This document shows, one piece after another, positions 12,501 to 27,500 of a stretch of DNA of 64,000 bases (position 1 is its first letter; the number at the start of each line of letters is the position of its first letter). The DNA comes from Protula sp. h YS-2021 (Eukaryota > Annelida > Polychaeta > Sabellida > Serpulidae), in assembly GCA_949752745.1 (NCBI GenBank), contig OX457034.1, positions 1,503,833 to 1,567,832 of the forward strand, read 5' to 3'. Under the pieces are notes generated by a model. The model ran no database searches and was not told where the DNA came from. It was given only the letters and a program-made list of their open reading frames with translations. A program made the position numbers and the translations under genes.

Positions 12501-15500
12501 AGGTTCGATTCATCTGTGGCATTTGTTGCAAAAAATTGTGAAAAAGAACTCTTCTTACGCTTTGGATTTTACAATACAAATACTTCTCTTTTTGCAATCT
12601 TAAATTGCTTCCAAATGTTATTGGAGAAATGTGCTTGGGCAAGCTCAACGTTCTGGAGTAACGTTCTGGGCGACGGTTAACCCAGTTGGATGGAGCTTTG
12701 GTCTGATAATGTCAAGGTTTCAGGTTCGAAGCTAGCTTTGGGGTGGTAATCGGGGTTTGCAAGAATCCAAACAGACTCCTTTACCCTTGCCATGCCTTTG
12801 TGGTTAAATTTAAGTCATCAATGATCACTAATCTTTCGGCAACCCTTAAAAACAAACTCAGCGTTTTTGGACATTCTTGGACTTTAAAAGAAATGTATTC
12901 CTTAAAAAAGCAACATAGAAATGTAGTTTGGCTGATCCTGTAAGTTTAATTAAGGTAGAAATGTGCACTCACTATAAGCTTCGAGCTGTTCAGCTTAATA
13001 AGGCGACGACATACTAAATTCCTTTAAGTGTTTAAGTTTCCATTTGGTGGGTACTCTTTTAAAGGTAGTGACAGATTTGTAAATTTTTATAGCTAAATTT
13101 CTTTGTTCATGGTGTTTTCTTTTAGTTATAACATTCGTCATTCAAGTTGCCAATAGATACAAACTCAACAAGCAGCTACGGAAATTGAAACAAAAGAGTG
13201 CACAGAATCCTGAAGATCTAAGGCTGAAAACACAGATAGCTCAAGCTGAAGTAAGTAAATTGAATGTGTTTTATCAGCAGTATTTTATCCATACTCGAAA
13301 GATTGAATTATTTCTTTTTGGGGCTAAAATCGGATCCCCAAGACTTGGGGGGGGGGAAATGAAGTGTTTTTAAAATATGAATTGGAAAAAATGAAGTTTT
13401 AAAAAAAAAGGCCTAATCATTTGAGAACTATCTCAAATACTATTGAGCCGAATGTTTTGAAACCTCACACTGTGAAAGAATATAACATGTAATTTTGCAC
13501 TGGTTTGTATCCGGTCTTTTCTTTATCTGACAACGCAACTGCACGGCTTGAACCAAAATGATGCTTTTGAACTTGTGCTGATCTGGGTTGGAATGAAAAG
13601 GGATATAAGGTCTTTGGGTGCACAAGCGTGTGCCAACAAGGACAAATCATGGCATCCTATGTGCATTAAAGCGCCGACCACTTCATAGTAATTTATACCA
13701 CCGGTGGGCTCCTGTGATATCCACGATTACTTGTTATTTTTGTTATTATCAGACGCACTTATTTTGCCCTGTTTACCACTTTTTGCGTACTGTTTGATTT
13801 CTTCAGTGGAAGATATTATTCTTGGATTAATAAACTTTAAGCATAATAACTGATGACTTTAAATCTCTTCAAGAAACCTTAATCACCAATGGATAAATTT
13901 CAAGAGCTTTTTGAGGAACATGTACCCAGTTGTGTATTGCGGACTTTTATCAATAATTGTACTTAGGTCAATACTTGTAATTTTTAGTTCAGTACTTCTA
14001 CTTATAGATTGATAGTAGTACTTAGAACAATGCTTGTACTTAGATTGGTGCCGCGGCTGAGGAAGAAGATAATGCCGCCGAGCAAAGACGTCAACATGGC
14101 AAAAAGGTGTTATACGGCCAAATCATACAGGTAACCGCACGACCACCTTACTAACCTGGTAAAAGATAACTGCACGACCACATTACTCACATGGTCAAAA
14201 AGTTGCTATACGGCCAGATCATACAGGTATCTGCACGGCTACATTACTAACATTGTAACAAGATGTTGTGCGGCCAGATGATATAGGTAACCTCACGGCC
14301 ACATTATTTACATGGTAAAATGATGCTATACCACCAAATTATGCAGGTAACCACACTGCCACATTACTAACGTGTTCAGAAAGGTACTATACGGCCAAAT
14401 CATACATGTAACTACACGACTACGTTATTAACATGGTAAAAAGGTATCATACTGCCAAATCATACATATAAAAGCCCGATCACATTACTAACATAACAAA
14501 AAGGTGCTATGTGGCCAAATCATATAGGTAACCACGCGGCCACATTACTAACATGGCAAAAAGGTACTATACGGCCGAATTATAAGGTAACCGCATGGCC
14601 ACATTACTAACATAGTTATTAGGTACTACATGACCAAATGACACAGGTAATCGCACCATACACTACTAGCATGACAAAATGGTACTCTACGACCAGATCA
14701 CAAGGTAACCGCATCACCACATTTCTGACATGGCAGAAAGGTAATATAAGGCCAAATCATAAGATAACCACACTGTCACATTACTAACATAAAAATGGTG
14801 CTATACGGCCACATCATATAGGTAACCGCACTGCCACATGACTGCTGTTTGGTAGCAGTGACAAATGGAAGTGTAAGTCCGGGAGGCGGATGATTGGGGA
14901 ATCAACTTGAAAAACACACCCAAAGAAGCGATTTTACCAGTGAAACTTTTTTTTTAGAAAACTCGAAGTTTAGCACTCTATTTTTTCCGAATTAAAGGGG
15001 GAGGGGATGGGCTAAAATCCCTACGCCCCCAACCCCCACTGAGCAATATAATCTACCCGCATATGCAATTGTTTGTCAATACGACACTGAGAATTATATA
15101 ATGAAGTTATTCGATATAAACAATTGCTACTGACCGTAATTATAGCTGTGTGCCATTCGATAAGAATAAGTTTATTGTAGTTTATGGTTTTTAATTCAAA
15201 GATGTTACTTTTTAAAAGTAAAGTTACTAAACTAAACGTAACTAAACAAAACAAATGTTAAGTTGTTTTGTTTAGTTTTACAGGTAATTTAAATCTATTG
15301 AGATTACTCATGAAACAACCTAAACTTTTTATTTCATGTCGATTGCTATGCGTCTCAGAAAAGTTATTATTGGCAGGGTCGGATTTATGTGTGAGATATG
15401 TGGAAAACAACGCAACAAGTAATAAGACGCCAGTGTGGAAATAAACGCATAAAGTAACAAGATGCCAACAGGCTTTAGCTTGACGAAAAACTACTACATG

Positions 15501-18500
15501 TGCTGACATTGTGCAGAACTAGTATCCGTATCTAGTACTGGTATGGTACTAGTATCTATAACTCGTCAGTAACGATCTTTGTTTACAACAGCAAAATTAC
15601 TTTTCGTTTATATGCTGTTCTGTTCGGATATAATAATAATTTCCAAATGTGCCAATTTTGTTTCAGTTACGACACAGTTTTAGCGAGAAGTATGTCCACA
15701 TCAGTACAACGCAAACGTCGCGCACAGAAACGAGCAACATGCAGGTCAGTTATTGTATGTCAACATCAGTACAAGACAACATGCAGGTCAATTGTTGCAT
15801 GTCCACATCAGTACAACTCAAATATCTCGCACAGAAACGAACAATATGCAGCTCAGTTATTGTACGTCCACATCAGTACACCAAAACATCCGTACAGAAA
15901 CCAGCGACATGCAAGGCAGTTATTTTATGCCGACATCAGTGCAACAAAAATATCCGTAAGAAAACAAGTAACGTGCAGTGCAGGTCACTTATTATATGCC
16001 TACATCAGCACACACAACATGTAGGTCAGTTAGTGTCCTTTTTGTTGTTGCTATGCTTATGCTGTTATTGAAAGGAATAACAATTTAAAGCTCCAGAAAC
16101 AATTAATTTTTCTTTGAACGAACTTCATCGCGGAGCTTGATTTTTTTAATACCAAAATAGGTGCTTTTTATGTTTATGCATTTCAATGACTGGAGAATTT
16201 TGATCAAAATTTTAAATAACAATTGTGTTCTGTATGTACAAGGCTGTATTATTTTGTGCATGACTGATACTTTATGCCTGCGACACACAAATTTGATTTT
16301 TATCAAGAATCAACATAAGCCCTTGTTGCTCCATTCTGTATAGACTTAATTTCATAAAAAAAATTGCTAAAGCTAGGAAAATAAAAATTGATATATGTGT
16401 TCTCCATGCACAAATCTTGTATGGTATTGATTAAAGTCATTTATGGCAGATTTTACGCCAATCTCTAACACACACACCGAATGATTGGCATCTTCATTAG
16501 TTTGGACCTATCGTTATTCAGATATTGTTGACAATTTCAGCGTATTTTGACCTTATTCGCAGCCGTTGGACATCAAATAACCAAAATAATCTTGTCAAGT
16601 ATCAATAGAAATCAGAGAGCTATCGCTGCAATTGGCGCCAAAAATCTTCCTATTGCATCGTAGTTTTAATGGAGGATTACAACCAGTAGCATTGGTTTAC
16701 ACATCTAATTTTCAGTTTTTAGTTACATATTCGCAAAAAGAGCAAATTAACATGTCTTTAGGAGGTTTTTTATATGTGTCGAGTAGTTTTCATTTATTAT
16801 TTGTCAAGCATTACACTAATAGGTGCAAGGAAAATGCATTGAATTACTCACAGTGAATTATTCATATCTATGGGTGTTACTTTTACAAAATCAACAAATC
16901 CAGTGACAAAAACTGCAGCAAAAATACTGAATCTTCCCATAGCAACAGGAAAACAAACATACCGAGAACGCTGATGACATTAATTACTCAATATGCAAAA
17001 ACATTTCAACGCATCGCAGATTGAGATCCATAAACAGCAGTAGAGACTGTAACATTGTCTCTTGCAGCAACTTTGTTTAAGCATTGCTTAAGGAGCATAT
17101 CAGCGACTGAATGTCTTATTTATTTACCAATAAAAAGGGTTCGGTTGTTTTGATTTAAATTTCATTCATTCTTTACAATTCGGGTACCAGAATAAAAGCA
17201 ACTTTTCTCCATGCAATACTTTGTAATGTAAGCTACTTTTCTCCTTTGTACATTATAATTATTCTGCATGTCATATCTTTGTAATGTAAGCTGCAATTCT
17301 CTTTGTGCATTAATCTTTTCTTCGTGTAATATCCTTTATAATGTAAGCTGCTATTTTCCTTAATGCATTACCTAATTGGTTTGTAGATTGACCTGATGAA
17401 CTACAATGCGAAACATGCCCAGTTCCGAATAATGCCCAGATACAAGGTCAAAGCTGAAGGTGATATTGTAAGTATTTTTTTATTGGATTTGATTTTATAT
17501 CGAATAATCGATTTGCCAAGGTAAAGCATTCAAATGACATTATCATTCATTGATCTCCTATAAAAAAAGTAGGTCACAGCGCGTCATATCACAAGTTTTG
17601 TTACGCGGGAATGCGGCACACATATCCCCAAGTTTGTTCGACACATGGGTGTTAAAACGAAAACAGTTTGATTGATATATAACATTTAAATCTGATCAAA
17701 AATTTCCAAAATTACTATGCTAATTTCAGCTGATTTTTGGTCTGGTCTTTTGGTTACAATCTGTCTTATATTCAGCTGCTTCAGATCAAATACATAAATA
17801 TGTTTCCTCTACTGGTATACACCACAGTTGCAGTTGTAGTCTATTTGTTCAAATGTGTTCCATTAAGCAGTAGAATTTGTACGGGTTTAAAGCGATGCGT
17901 GGAATGTTAACATGTCGTTCATACATACAAATTATTTGTTTATCGGGTATTTAGCTGCATCCTTTTCTCCGTTCTTTAATATTAAACGTAAGGTGTTTCG
18001 GTCCATATTTTTATCATTTAAGACAAAAAACTTTTTCTTCAAATATATATTTTTAACAATAAGCTTTTCAGATCAGCTGAATGTATCCGGCTTATCTAGA
18101 GTCCTGTTTTTCTTTTGTCCGTATATAGGTCAGATTGTGTCTATGTCAGACTGTGTGTTTGTTAGATTGTTTATATGTCAGATTGTGTATAAAGCAGATT
18201 GTGTGCCTGTCAGATTGTGTATATGTCAGATTATGTGTCTGTCAGATTGTGTCTCTGTCATATCGCGTATATGTGAGATTGTGTCCATGTGAAATTGTGT
18301 ATATGTCAGATGCTGTCTGCCAGATTATGTAATTGTCAAATTGTGTGCATGTCAGATGGTGTTTGTCAGACTGTGTATGTGTGACAATGTTAAACGTGCA
18401 AAAGTTTAAAGTTTTAATTTGCTAGATTTATTCCTGTGTTTGGGCAAAAGGTAACGACTTTGAAACTTATTTACCAGGGAACTGATTGCAAACATGTCCT

Positions 18501-21500
18501 AGTGACAGCCAATCAGTTACTAAATATGCCTTAGTTTTCACCAGATCATCAAACACGTCACACGAACGCCACCTTTTTATCCGTCCACTGTAAATTATAA
18601 ATCGGTGAGGCTCATTATACATTATAAACGGTTTTAATTATTAGAGTCTGAAAAGTATAATGTATCGACTGTTGATAATGATAATATATTTATCGGCGCA
18701 TCTGAACATTGCACAGACATTTTTTCTGTTTACGTCTGTGAGTACTTTCTGTCGGTCTGCTAGTTATTCTAGTTATTCACAGAATATCTCAACACAAAGA
18801 AACATTTTTAACTTGTACCTACGTGAAAACAGTTAATAAAATTGTAAATGACCCCACACATATGTTTTCGTAGTGGTATTTGACCGACCGTTTCAGAAAG
18901 AAAATGGTAGTTGACCAGTTCACTTTTGGAAGTATTGGCATTTGACCAGCTCAGTTTTGAAGTAGTTCTAGTTGACCAGCCCAGTTTTGCACATAGTGGT
19001 AGTTGACTAGCTGATTTAGCTCCAGCGTTTGTTCCAAGTCTCCATTCTGGACGGAACTGCACTTCATGATTGCATATTGCTTCAGCTGCCCCAGCCAACA
19101 AGCTCTTGTCTTTAAGTTTTGAGTTCAAATCATTCTCAGCGAGTGTTCTTGTTATTTCTTAGGGAGAAGTAAAACAATCTCTAATTTAATGTTCCTTTTC
19201 AATCGCAAATTTACCTTTAATGGTTTGCAAATATCTTATTAAATACTCCATATCTAAGAAACAATAACAATCTGTCGTTGTTGCTTGTGACAGTGTACGA
19301 GCACAGTTGTTGGTGCTTGTGACAGTCTGTGAGCACAGTTGTTGCTGCTTGTGACAGTGTACGAGCACAGTTGTTGGTGCTTGCGAAGTCTGTGAGCACA
19401 GTTGTTGGTGCTTGTGACAGTCTGTGAGCACAGTTGTTGCTGCTTGTGACAGTCTGTGAGCACAGTTGTTGCTGCTTGTGACAGTGTACGAGCACAGTTG
19501 TTGGTGCTTGCGAAGTCTGTGAGCACAGTTGTTGGTGCTTGTGACAGTCTGTGAGCACAGTTGTTGGTGTTTGTGACAGTCTGTGAGCACAGTTGTTGGT
19601 GCTTGTGACAGTGTGTGAGCACAGTTGTTGGTGGTTGTGACAGTCTGGAGCACAGTTGTTGGTGCTTGTGACAGTCTGTGAGCACAGTTGTTGGTGCTTG
19701 TGACAGTCTGTGAGCACAGTTGTTGGTGCTTGTGACAGTGTACGAGCACAGTTGTTGGTGCTTGTGACGGTGTACGAGCACAGTTGTTGGTGCTTGTGAC
19801 AGTGTACGAGCACAGTTGTTGGTGCTTGTGACAGTGTACGAGCACAGTTGTTGGTGCTTGTGACAGTCTGTGAGCACAGTTGTTGGTGCTTGTGACAGTC
19901 TGTGAGCACAGTTGTTGGGGCTTGTGACAGTCTGGATCACAGTTGTTGGTGCTTGTGACAGTCAGGAGCACAGTTGTTGGTGCTTGTGACAGTTTGTGAG
20001 CACAGTTGTTGGTGCTTGTGACAGTCTGTGAGCACAGTTGTTGGTGCTTGTGACAGTCTGTGAGCACTGTTGTTGGTGCTTGTGACAGTCTGTGAGCACA
20101 GTTGTTGGTGCTTGTGACAGTCTGTGAGCACAGTTGTTGGGGCTTGTGACAGTCTGTGATCACAGTTGTTGGTGCTTGTGACAGTGTACGAGCACAGTTG
20201 TTGGTGCTTGTGACAGTCTGGAGCACAGTTGTTGGTGCTTGTGACAGTGTACGAGCACAGTTGTTGGTGCTTGTGACAGTCTGTGAGCACAGTTGTTGGT
20301 GCTTGTGACAGTCTGTGAGCACAGTTGTTGGTGCTTGTGACAGTCTGTGAGCACAGTTGTTGGTGCTTGGGACAGTGTTCGAGCACAGTTGTTGGTGCTT
20401 TAGCACAGTTGTTGGTGTTTGTGACAGTCAGGAGCACAGTTGTTGGTGCTTGTGACAGTGTACGAGCACAGTTGTTGGTGCTTTAGCACAGTTGTTGGTG
20501 CTTGTGACAGTGCACGAGCACAGTTGTTGGTGCTTGTGACGGTGTACGAGCACAATTGTTGGTGCTTGTGACAGTGTACGAGCATAGTTGTTGGTGCATG
20601 TGACAGTGTACGAGCACAGTTGTTGGTGCTTGTGACAGTCTGTGAGCACAGTTGTTGGTGCTTGTGACAGTCTGTGAGCACAGTTGTTGGTGCTTGTGAC
20701 AGTCTGTGAGCACAGTTGTTGGTGCTTGTGACGGTGTACGAGCACAGTTGTTGGTGCTTTTGACAGTGTACGAGCACAGTTATTGCTACTTACGGCACTT
20801 TACGAGCACAGATGTCACAGTTTTCCAGATATTCCAGATGTCACAGTTTTCCAGATATTCCAGATGTCACAGTTTTCCAGATATTCTTACTCGTAAAGTT
20901 CACACTTTTCGTTTTCTTTTCATTTTCAAAAATGACGGAAATCGGCCCAGCAGTCTGAAACTTATACCATAATCTGAATTTCCCGCCATAGGAAGGGGAT
21001 GAGGGGTGGGGGGGGGGGGGGGTTCCTACGGTGTCTAGAAATGTCGTTCAGACATTTTTACCAACGGTGTCCAGAAATGTTCTCTTATACCTACTGTTGT
21101 TGCTAATTAAATGTTACATTTGAAGTTAAACGTTTAAAAAATATATGGGATTGAAAATTTGCTTCAGTTCAATCGAGTGTTTCTTTTTCTCTAAAATGGT
21201 TTGCTATCAGTGTTACAAATCGGAAATTTTAACATTTTTCAGCACGCAAACTGCACACTAGTCAGAAAATTTTACAATGATGAGCTTAATGGTAAATGAC
21301 TTGGTTTTTAAAAACAACAATAACAAAAAATAGCAGAAAAATAAAAATATAAAATAAACTGCGTAGAAAAGATATTTTAGCATTATAGCAATTGAATATT
21401 GACCCCGCAGGTCCAACAAGACGATCAAATAGTGCTGGAGAGCATCAAAAGTCCTGGACAATATCTGCACGTGAGTGCGGGGCATTTCGGAAGCAGCAGT

Positions 21501-24500
21501 GTCTATCAAGGAAGGTAAGAAATCACATATATATCACCTACATATCACATATGTATCACAGACATATCACATATATATCACATACATATGAAATACTTAT
21601 CGCATACATATCACATACATAACACACAAACATATCACATACATATCGCATACATATCACCTACATATCACACACATATCACAGACTTATCACATACATT
21701 TCACATATGTATCACATACATATCACATACATTTCACATTCATATCACACACATACCACACACATATCACATACATATCACATATATATCACAATTGTTC
21801 CTTACTTGTTCGATGTACGGTCAGAGATGACCTAACACGTTCGCTCCATGCCGAACCACGCCGTTCTCGCGTCCTTGACCGTCCCGTGTATGAAATGTTT
21901 GTACTTTCGGGTATAACGTCAAAAGTTTGGGAAAATGTCATTTTTCTTTTGTAAAATGTCCACTCCATAGAGAACGAGGCGCTGAATGGTCCGTAATTTC
22001 ATATTTGTGTGCTCACTACTGTAATGTCGAAAATTTTGTACTTAATGGTTTAATGGCGAAATTTTAGAAACAATCTCATTATTTCAACATATCACGTCCC
22101 TCATATGGGGAACTCGATTTTTCTTGCATGGTCTTGTGTCTGTCTTGCGTCTGCATGGTCTTGTGTCTGTCTTGCGTCTGCATGTTCTTGCGTCTGTCTT
22201 GCGTATGATTATGAAACATATGAAGAACTGTGACTGAATCGAGTTTTCAATATTGTTTTGAAAATAATTTTATGCAAATAATTTAACTGTTTATTCACAT
22301 CGCTACATCCACGGCAATGACACTGTGTACCGTATATCGCATACCGTGTACCGCATAACGCATACCGTGTACTGTATGCCATGTATCGCATACCGCACAC
22401 CGCATACAGTTCGAGCTGAATGGCTGTCTTCCACAAAGGAACACCAAACATTGGAGCTGTGCAACGTGACCGTCTGTTCTATGCATGTCACGGGAGATGT
22501 CTAATCGGTGGGGGTTCACTGCTGTCTGTTCCGTGCTTGTCGTAGCAGGCGTCCAATCTGATGAGGGGGCACTACTGTCTGTTCCGTGCATTACGTAGGA
22601 GGTGTCTAATCGGTTGGGGGCACTGCTATCTGTTCCGTGGATGTCGTAGGAGGCATCCAATTGGGTGGGGGGAGGGGGCACTGCTGTCTGTTGTATGCTT
22701 GACGTAGTAGGCGACTAATCGGGTTTGGTGGGGGAGGGGGGGGGGTATCTGCTGTTTTTCATGCATTACGTAGGTGTCTAATTGGGTGGGGGAGGGGGCA
22801 CTGCTGTCTGTTCTGTGCATGTCATAGGAGACGTCCAATCGGATGGGGGGCATTGCTATCTGTTCCGTGGATGTCGTTGGAAGTGTCTAATCTGGTGGGG
22901 GAGGGAGCACTGCTGTCTGCCCCGTGCTTGTCGTAGGAGGTGTCCAATCTGATGAGGGGGCACTGCTGTCTGTTCCGTGGATGTCTGTTGTATGCTTGAC
23001 GTAGGAGGCGACTAATCGGGTGGGGGAGGGAGGAGGGGGTGGAGCACTGCTGTTTGTTTTGTGCTTGTCGCAGGAAATGGCTATTCTGAACTTCTTATTT
23101 TCTAGCTCTTCTTTTACTGTTTCTTCATTTTCCTTCTACATTTCCCATTTGTTCCTTCAGCAAGTGCGTCCTGTTATAGTCATCACAACCGAAGAACGGG
23201 ACGTTAAACACCAGAAAAAAAACAACAAAACACACAACCAAAGCAATCACTTTTTGTTTTCAGCCATGAGTTGAATCTGTCGGTGCGTCAGTCAGGGTTC
23301 ACAATCTACAGACGCTACAAGCCAGAACGCGACCATGACATCCTCGTCAAGGCCGGCGTGCCGCTCAGACTGTTCCATAAGGAAATCGAAGCCTATCTCA
23401 CCTGTGAAGGCCTCTTTGATGACATTGTGACCGAAGACGGTGAGGTCATTTACGTCATAATCTAACCGATTGTAAGGTCATTTATGTCATCGTTGTCATT
23501 ATCTAGTCGAAGGTGGCGAGGTCATTTACGTCATCGTTATCATTATCTAACCGAAGGTGGCGAGGTCATTTACGTCATCGTTGTCATTATCTAGCCGAAG
23601 ATGGCGAGGTCATTTACGTCATCGTTGTCATTATCTAGCCGAAGGTTGTTAGGTCATTTACGTCATCGTTGTCATTATCTAACCGAAGGTGGCGAGGTCA
23701 TTTATGTCATCGTTGTCATTATGTAAGCGAAGGTGGTGAGGTCATTTATGTCATCGTTGTCATTATGTAAGCGAAGGTGGTGAGGTCATTTATGTCATCG
23801 TTGTCATTATGTAAGCGAAGGTGGTGAGGTCATTTATGTCATCGTTGTCATTATGTAAGCGAAGGTGGTGAGGTCATTTATGTCATCGTTGTCATTATGT
23901 AAGCGAGGGTGGTGAGGTCATTTACGTCATCGTTGTCATTATCTAAGCGAGGGTGGTGAGGTCATTTACGTCATCGTTGTCATTATCTAAGCGAGGGTGG
24001 CGAGGTCATTTATGTCATCTTTGCCATTATCTAACCCAAGGTGTTGAGGTCATTTACGTCATCGTTGTCATTATCTGTTTTCCCCTTTATAGCCTTAAAT
24101 GACTTCTTAGATTTATACGTGGGATATAGGGATTTAATTTGCTTTAAGTACATAAACTTACTTCTTTTCTACACCCATGGGTTGATCGGTGTACGTATAT
24201 GTAAAATTACAACCCAAACAAACTGCTGAGCATATCACTTTCTTTCTTCGAATAGAATTGTGATAAGTTCTCAGCCTCATTTTGGTTTGATTTTCCTTTG
24301 CAGACAAGCCAATGTTTTTTTCCAGATTCCGAAACCTTTCTAAGAAACTATTGTGCCAGTTCGAACCCTTTCCGAAAAAAAAACAAAACATTTTGCTACT
24401 TATTCTGTGAAAGGGCATCACTGTAATGCATTTTGAAAGCAAATTTTCGAAATTTCAATTCGTGATCTGTTTCAGTGCATTTGCGTTTACGGCCTATTGA

Positions 24501-27500
24501 CCAGAGTAATCCCAAGACGCTGTATCATTCGACATCAGCCATAACATACTGGCAGTTTGAATTCCAAGATGGCGTCATCAATGGTTCGTATGCAAACTTT
24601 CCTTGATATGTCGAGGTTTGAAACTCATACTTTGTGTTCATTGATGAGGTGTTTATTTGTTTGTTTACGCAAGGTACCGAGGCTCAGCTTAATCACCGGA
24701 AGTAGCGAGTTTACCAGTAAAATTTATTTGATGAAAACATGAAGTTTAAGAGCCTATTTTTTTTCTAATTTAGGGGTGTGGGGATGCAACACTCTTGTCG
24801 CAATTTTTTGGTAGTAATTAGTAATTATATATGAATATTAATTAGATAAATCTGAGAATTCTATTTACTTTACAAATTTTGAAATGCACCAAGGCCAAAC
24901 GTTTGGGTGTATTTACTGAAACATCATTACTTTTTGAAGGAAATGTTATCAAGTGGGAACAGCAGGTGCGCATACGTCACTTGACGACTCGGAGGTACCT
25001 GGTTGTCAAGGGTAACAAGGTCTCTATGACAAGCGACCACAACGATCCCAACACCGTGTTCAGACTTCACCCGGTCATTAAGGTAGGCTGCCACCCTGTC
25101 ATTAAGATAGGCTACAACCCGGTCATTAAGGTAGGCTACCACCCGGTCATTAAGGTAGGCTGCCACCCTGTCATTAATGTAGGCTGCCAACCTGTCATTA
25201 AGATAGGCTACAACCCGGTCATTAAGGTAGGCTGCCGCGTGGTCATTACGGTAGGCTGCCATCCGGTCATTAAGGCAGGCTACCACCCGGTCATTAAGGT
25301 AGGCTGCCTCCCGGTCAATAAGGTAGGCTGCCACCCGGTCATTAAGGTAGGCTGCCACCCGGTCATTAAGGTAGGCTACCAGCCGGTCATTAAGGTAGGC
25401 TGCCGCGCGGTCATTAAGGCAGGCTGCCACCCGGTCATTAAGGTAGGCTACCAGCCGGTCATTAAGGTAGGCTGCCACCCGGTCATTAAGGTAGGCTACC
25501 AGCCGGTCATTAAGGCAGGTTGCCATCCGGTCATTAAGGCAGGTTGCCATCCAGTCATTAACGGCTGGTACCTCTCTCCAAGTGTGTTAATGCCTTGATG
25601 CTTTGATGGTAACATCTTTTTTTTCTTTTTTTTTCTTTTTTGTTGTTGTAAATTTCTTGCTTCAAGCTCAACAAGTTAGTGTCGTAGTTTGTGGAATTGT
25701 GAAAATTGATGAATAAATAAAAATAAATAAACAAAGACTTGTGTATTTAGTGTATTTATTGTATTTATGGGTGCTTTTTGCGTTTATGTGCAGGAGCGGG
25801 ATGAAATTGGATTTGACACCTACTGCAGGATCGAACACCGAGTCTCAGGCACTTGGCTACACGCCATGGAAGGTTGGTCACATTCTTCCAAGGTCTCTGT
25901 AATTAGGGAGTGTCCGTGGAGGTGTACTGAAACAACCGTTGTAAACTGGCACTATAGCACGCATGGTAACCACTTGGTATGTGAGTAGCCCCCTGGTCAT
26001 GCACACTCACGGTAACCGCTTGGTATGTGAGTAGTCCCCTCGGTCATGGACACGCATGGTAACCTGTTGGTATGTGAGTAGCCCCTCGGTCATGGACACG
26101 CATGGTAACCTGTTGGTATGTGAGTAGCCCCTCGGTCATGGACACGCATGGTAACCTGTTGGTATGTGAGTAGCCGCTCGGTCATGGACACGCATGGTAA
26201 CCTGTTGGTATGTGAGTAGCCGCTCGGTCATGGACACGCATGGTAACCTGTTGGTATGTGAGTAGCCGCTCGGTCATGGACACGCATGGTAACCTGTTGG
26301 TATGTGAGTAGCCCCTCGGTCATGGACACGCATGGTAACCTGTTGGTATGTGAGTAGCCGCTCGGTCATGGACACGCATGGTAACCTGTTGGTATGTGAG
26401 TAGCCGCTCGGTCATGGACACGCATGGCAACCACTTGGTACGTGAGTAGCCCCCGCCCCCTCCCCCTGGGGTCATAATACTGTAACACTTGGTACAATAA
26501 TACTGTAGTTATTCGGCAAAAGTGAACTAATTAAGAATCAATGAAGTTTGGAAATGCTTTCTTAGGCAAATGCGTCTTAGCCCGCTCTTTGGAATGCTTT
26601 CTGTGACTGCGGTGTTCTTACGCTGTAGGGCATTTGGGTCCGTATGACTGTTCTAGCCTCACAGCATCAGGTAACCAGATAGACAAAGTCCACCAGCATT
26701 TATTTATGCATGTTACAGAGGATTACAAGAGGCAGCAGTTTACGAACACGGAGAAGGACGACATGTCGATGGCCAACCTGCAGTGGACCACCGCCACCCT
26801 CAAGCAGGTCACCGTGTTTCCGGTCTATTTTCTCGTCATTTATTCCCCACAGGGGGAATATATGCGATCGACCGCGTGTCGGCCTGTCGGTCTGTCATCA
26901 AGAGCTTGTAAACACGATAACTTAAAAACTCCTACAAGGATTTTAATGAAATTTGGTATATAGCTTCTATGGAAACAAACACAGATCGGTATTGTAAATG
27001 GGCCAGGTTCGTCCAAGGAAAATGGACCAGCTGGACTTACAAAATTTCAGCTCTTGATTGACCATTGATGGCCGTGTTTAACTGATGAGAGGGGGTGGGG
27101 GGCTGTGGGGAATATGTGGGCTATGCACACTGCTCTAGTTGGTCCGTCATTTGTCTTCACTACTCCTCTGACCATACTGGACCCAGGTCTCACGAAGTTC
27201 GCATATACGTAAAGGCTGCAGCAGCATTTGCACAGGCTCTGTTGTCTGCCAACAACCACACTGTGCATGATTACAGCCCAGTTGGCCTACGGTTCATAAT
27301 GCCTATTACTTATAATGCCAATAGCTTAAAACGTCCACAGTTCATACTGCTTACAGCTCACAATGCCAATAACTCAAAACGCCTACGAATTTGACTTGAA
27401 AAGAACTGCAAGCAGCAAATTTATCTTTCCCCAATTCTCTATTTTTATAAAAGCACTAGACACAAAATCTAATTGCAATCACAGAAACTTGAACCTTAAC

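Noticed and set aside
19186..20777. Long - strand open frames rich in [12 protein letters not shown] repeats
   Set aside because: Translations of the 32-bp minisatellite (three units are 96 bases, so no stops arise). All three frames are open, and there is no start context or splice support.
24879..25598. Exon 10 extended as a 239-codon protein through the array
   Set aside because: The family ends this strand at VIK and resumes in exon 11. The repeat is also open on the opposite strand, so openness is no evidence of coding. Kept only as a splicing hypothesis.
25940..26445. A definite exon-11 donor origin for the 45-bp array
   Set aside because: Only short matches (ACACGC-ATGG, GTTGGT) support it, and a related repeat exists in intron 16, so I left it as possible only.
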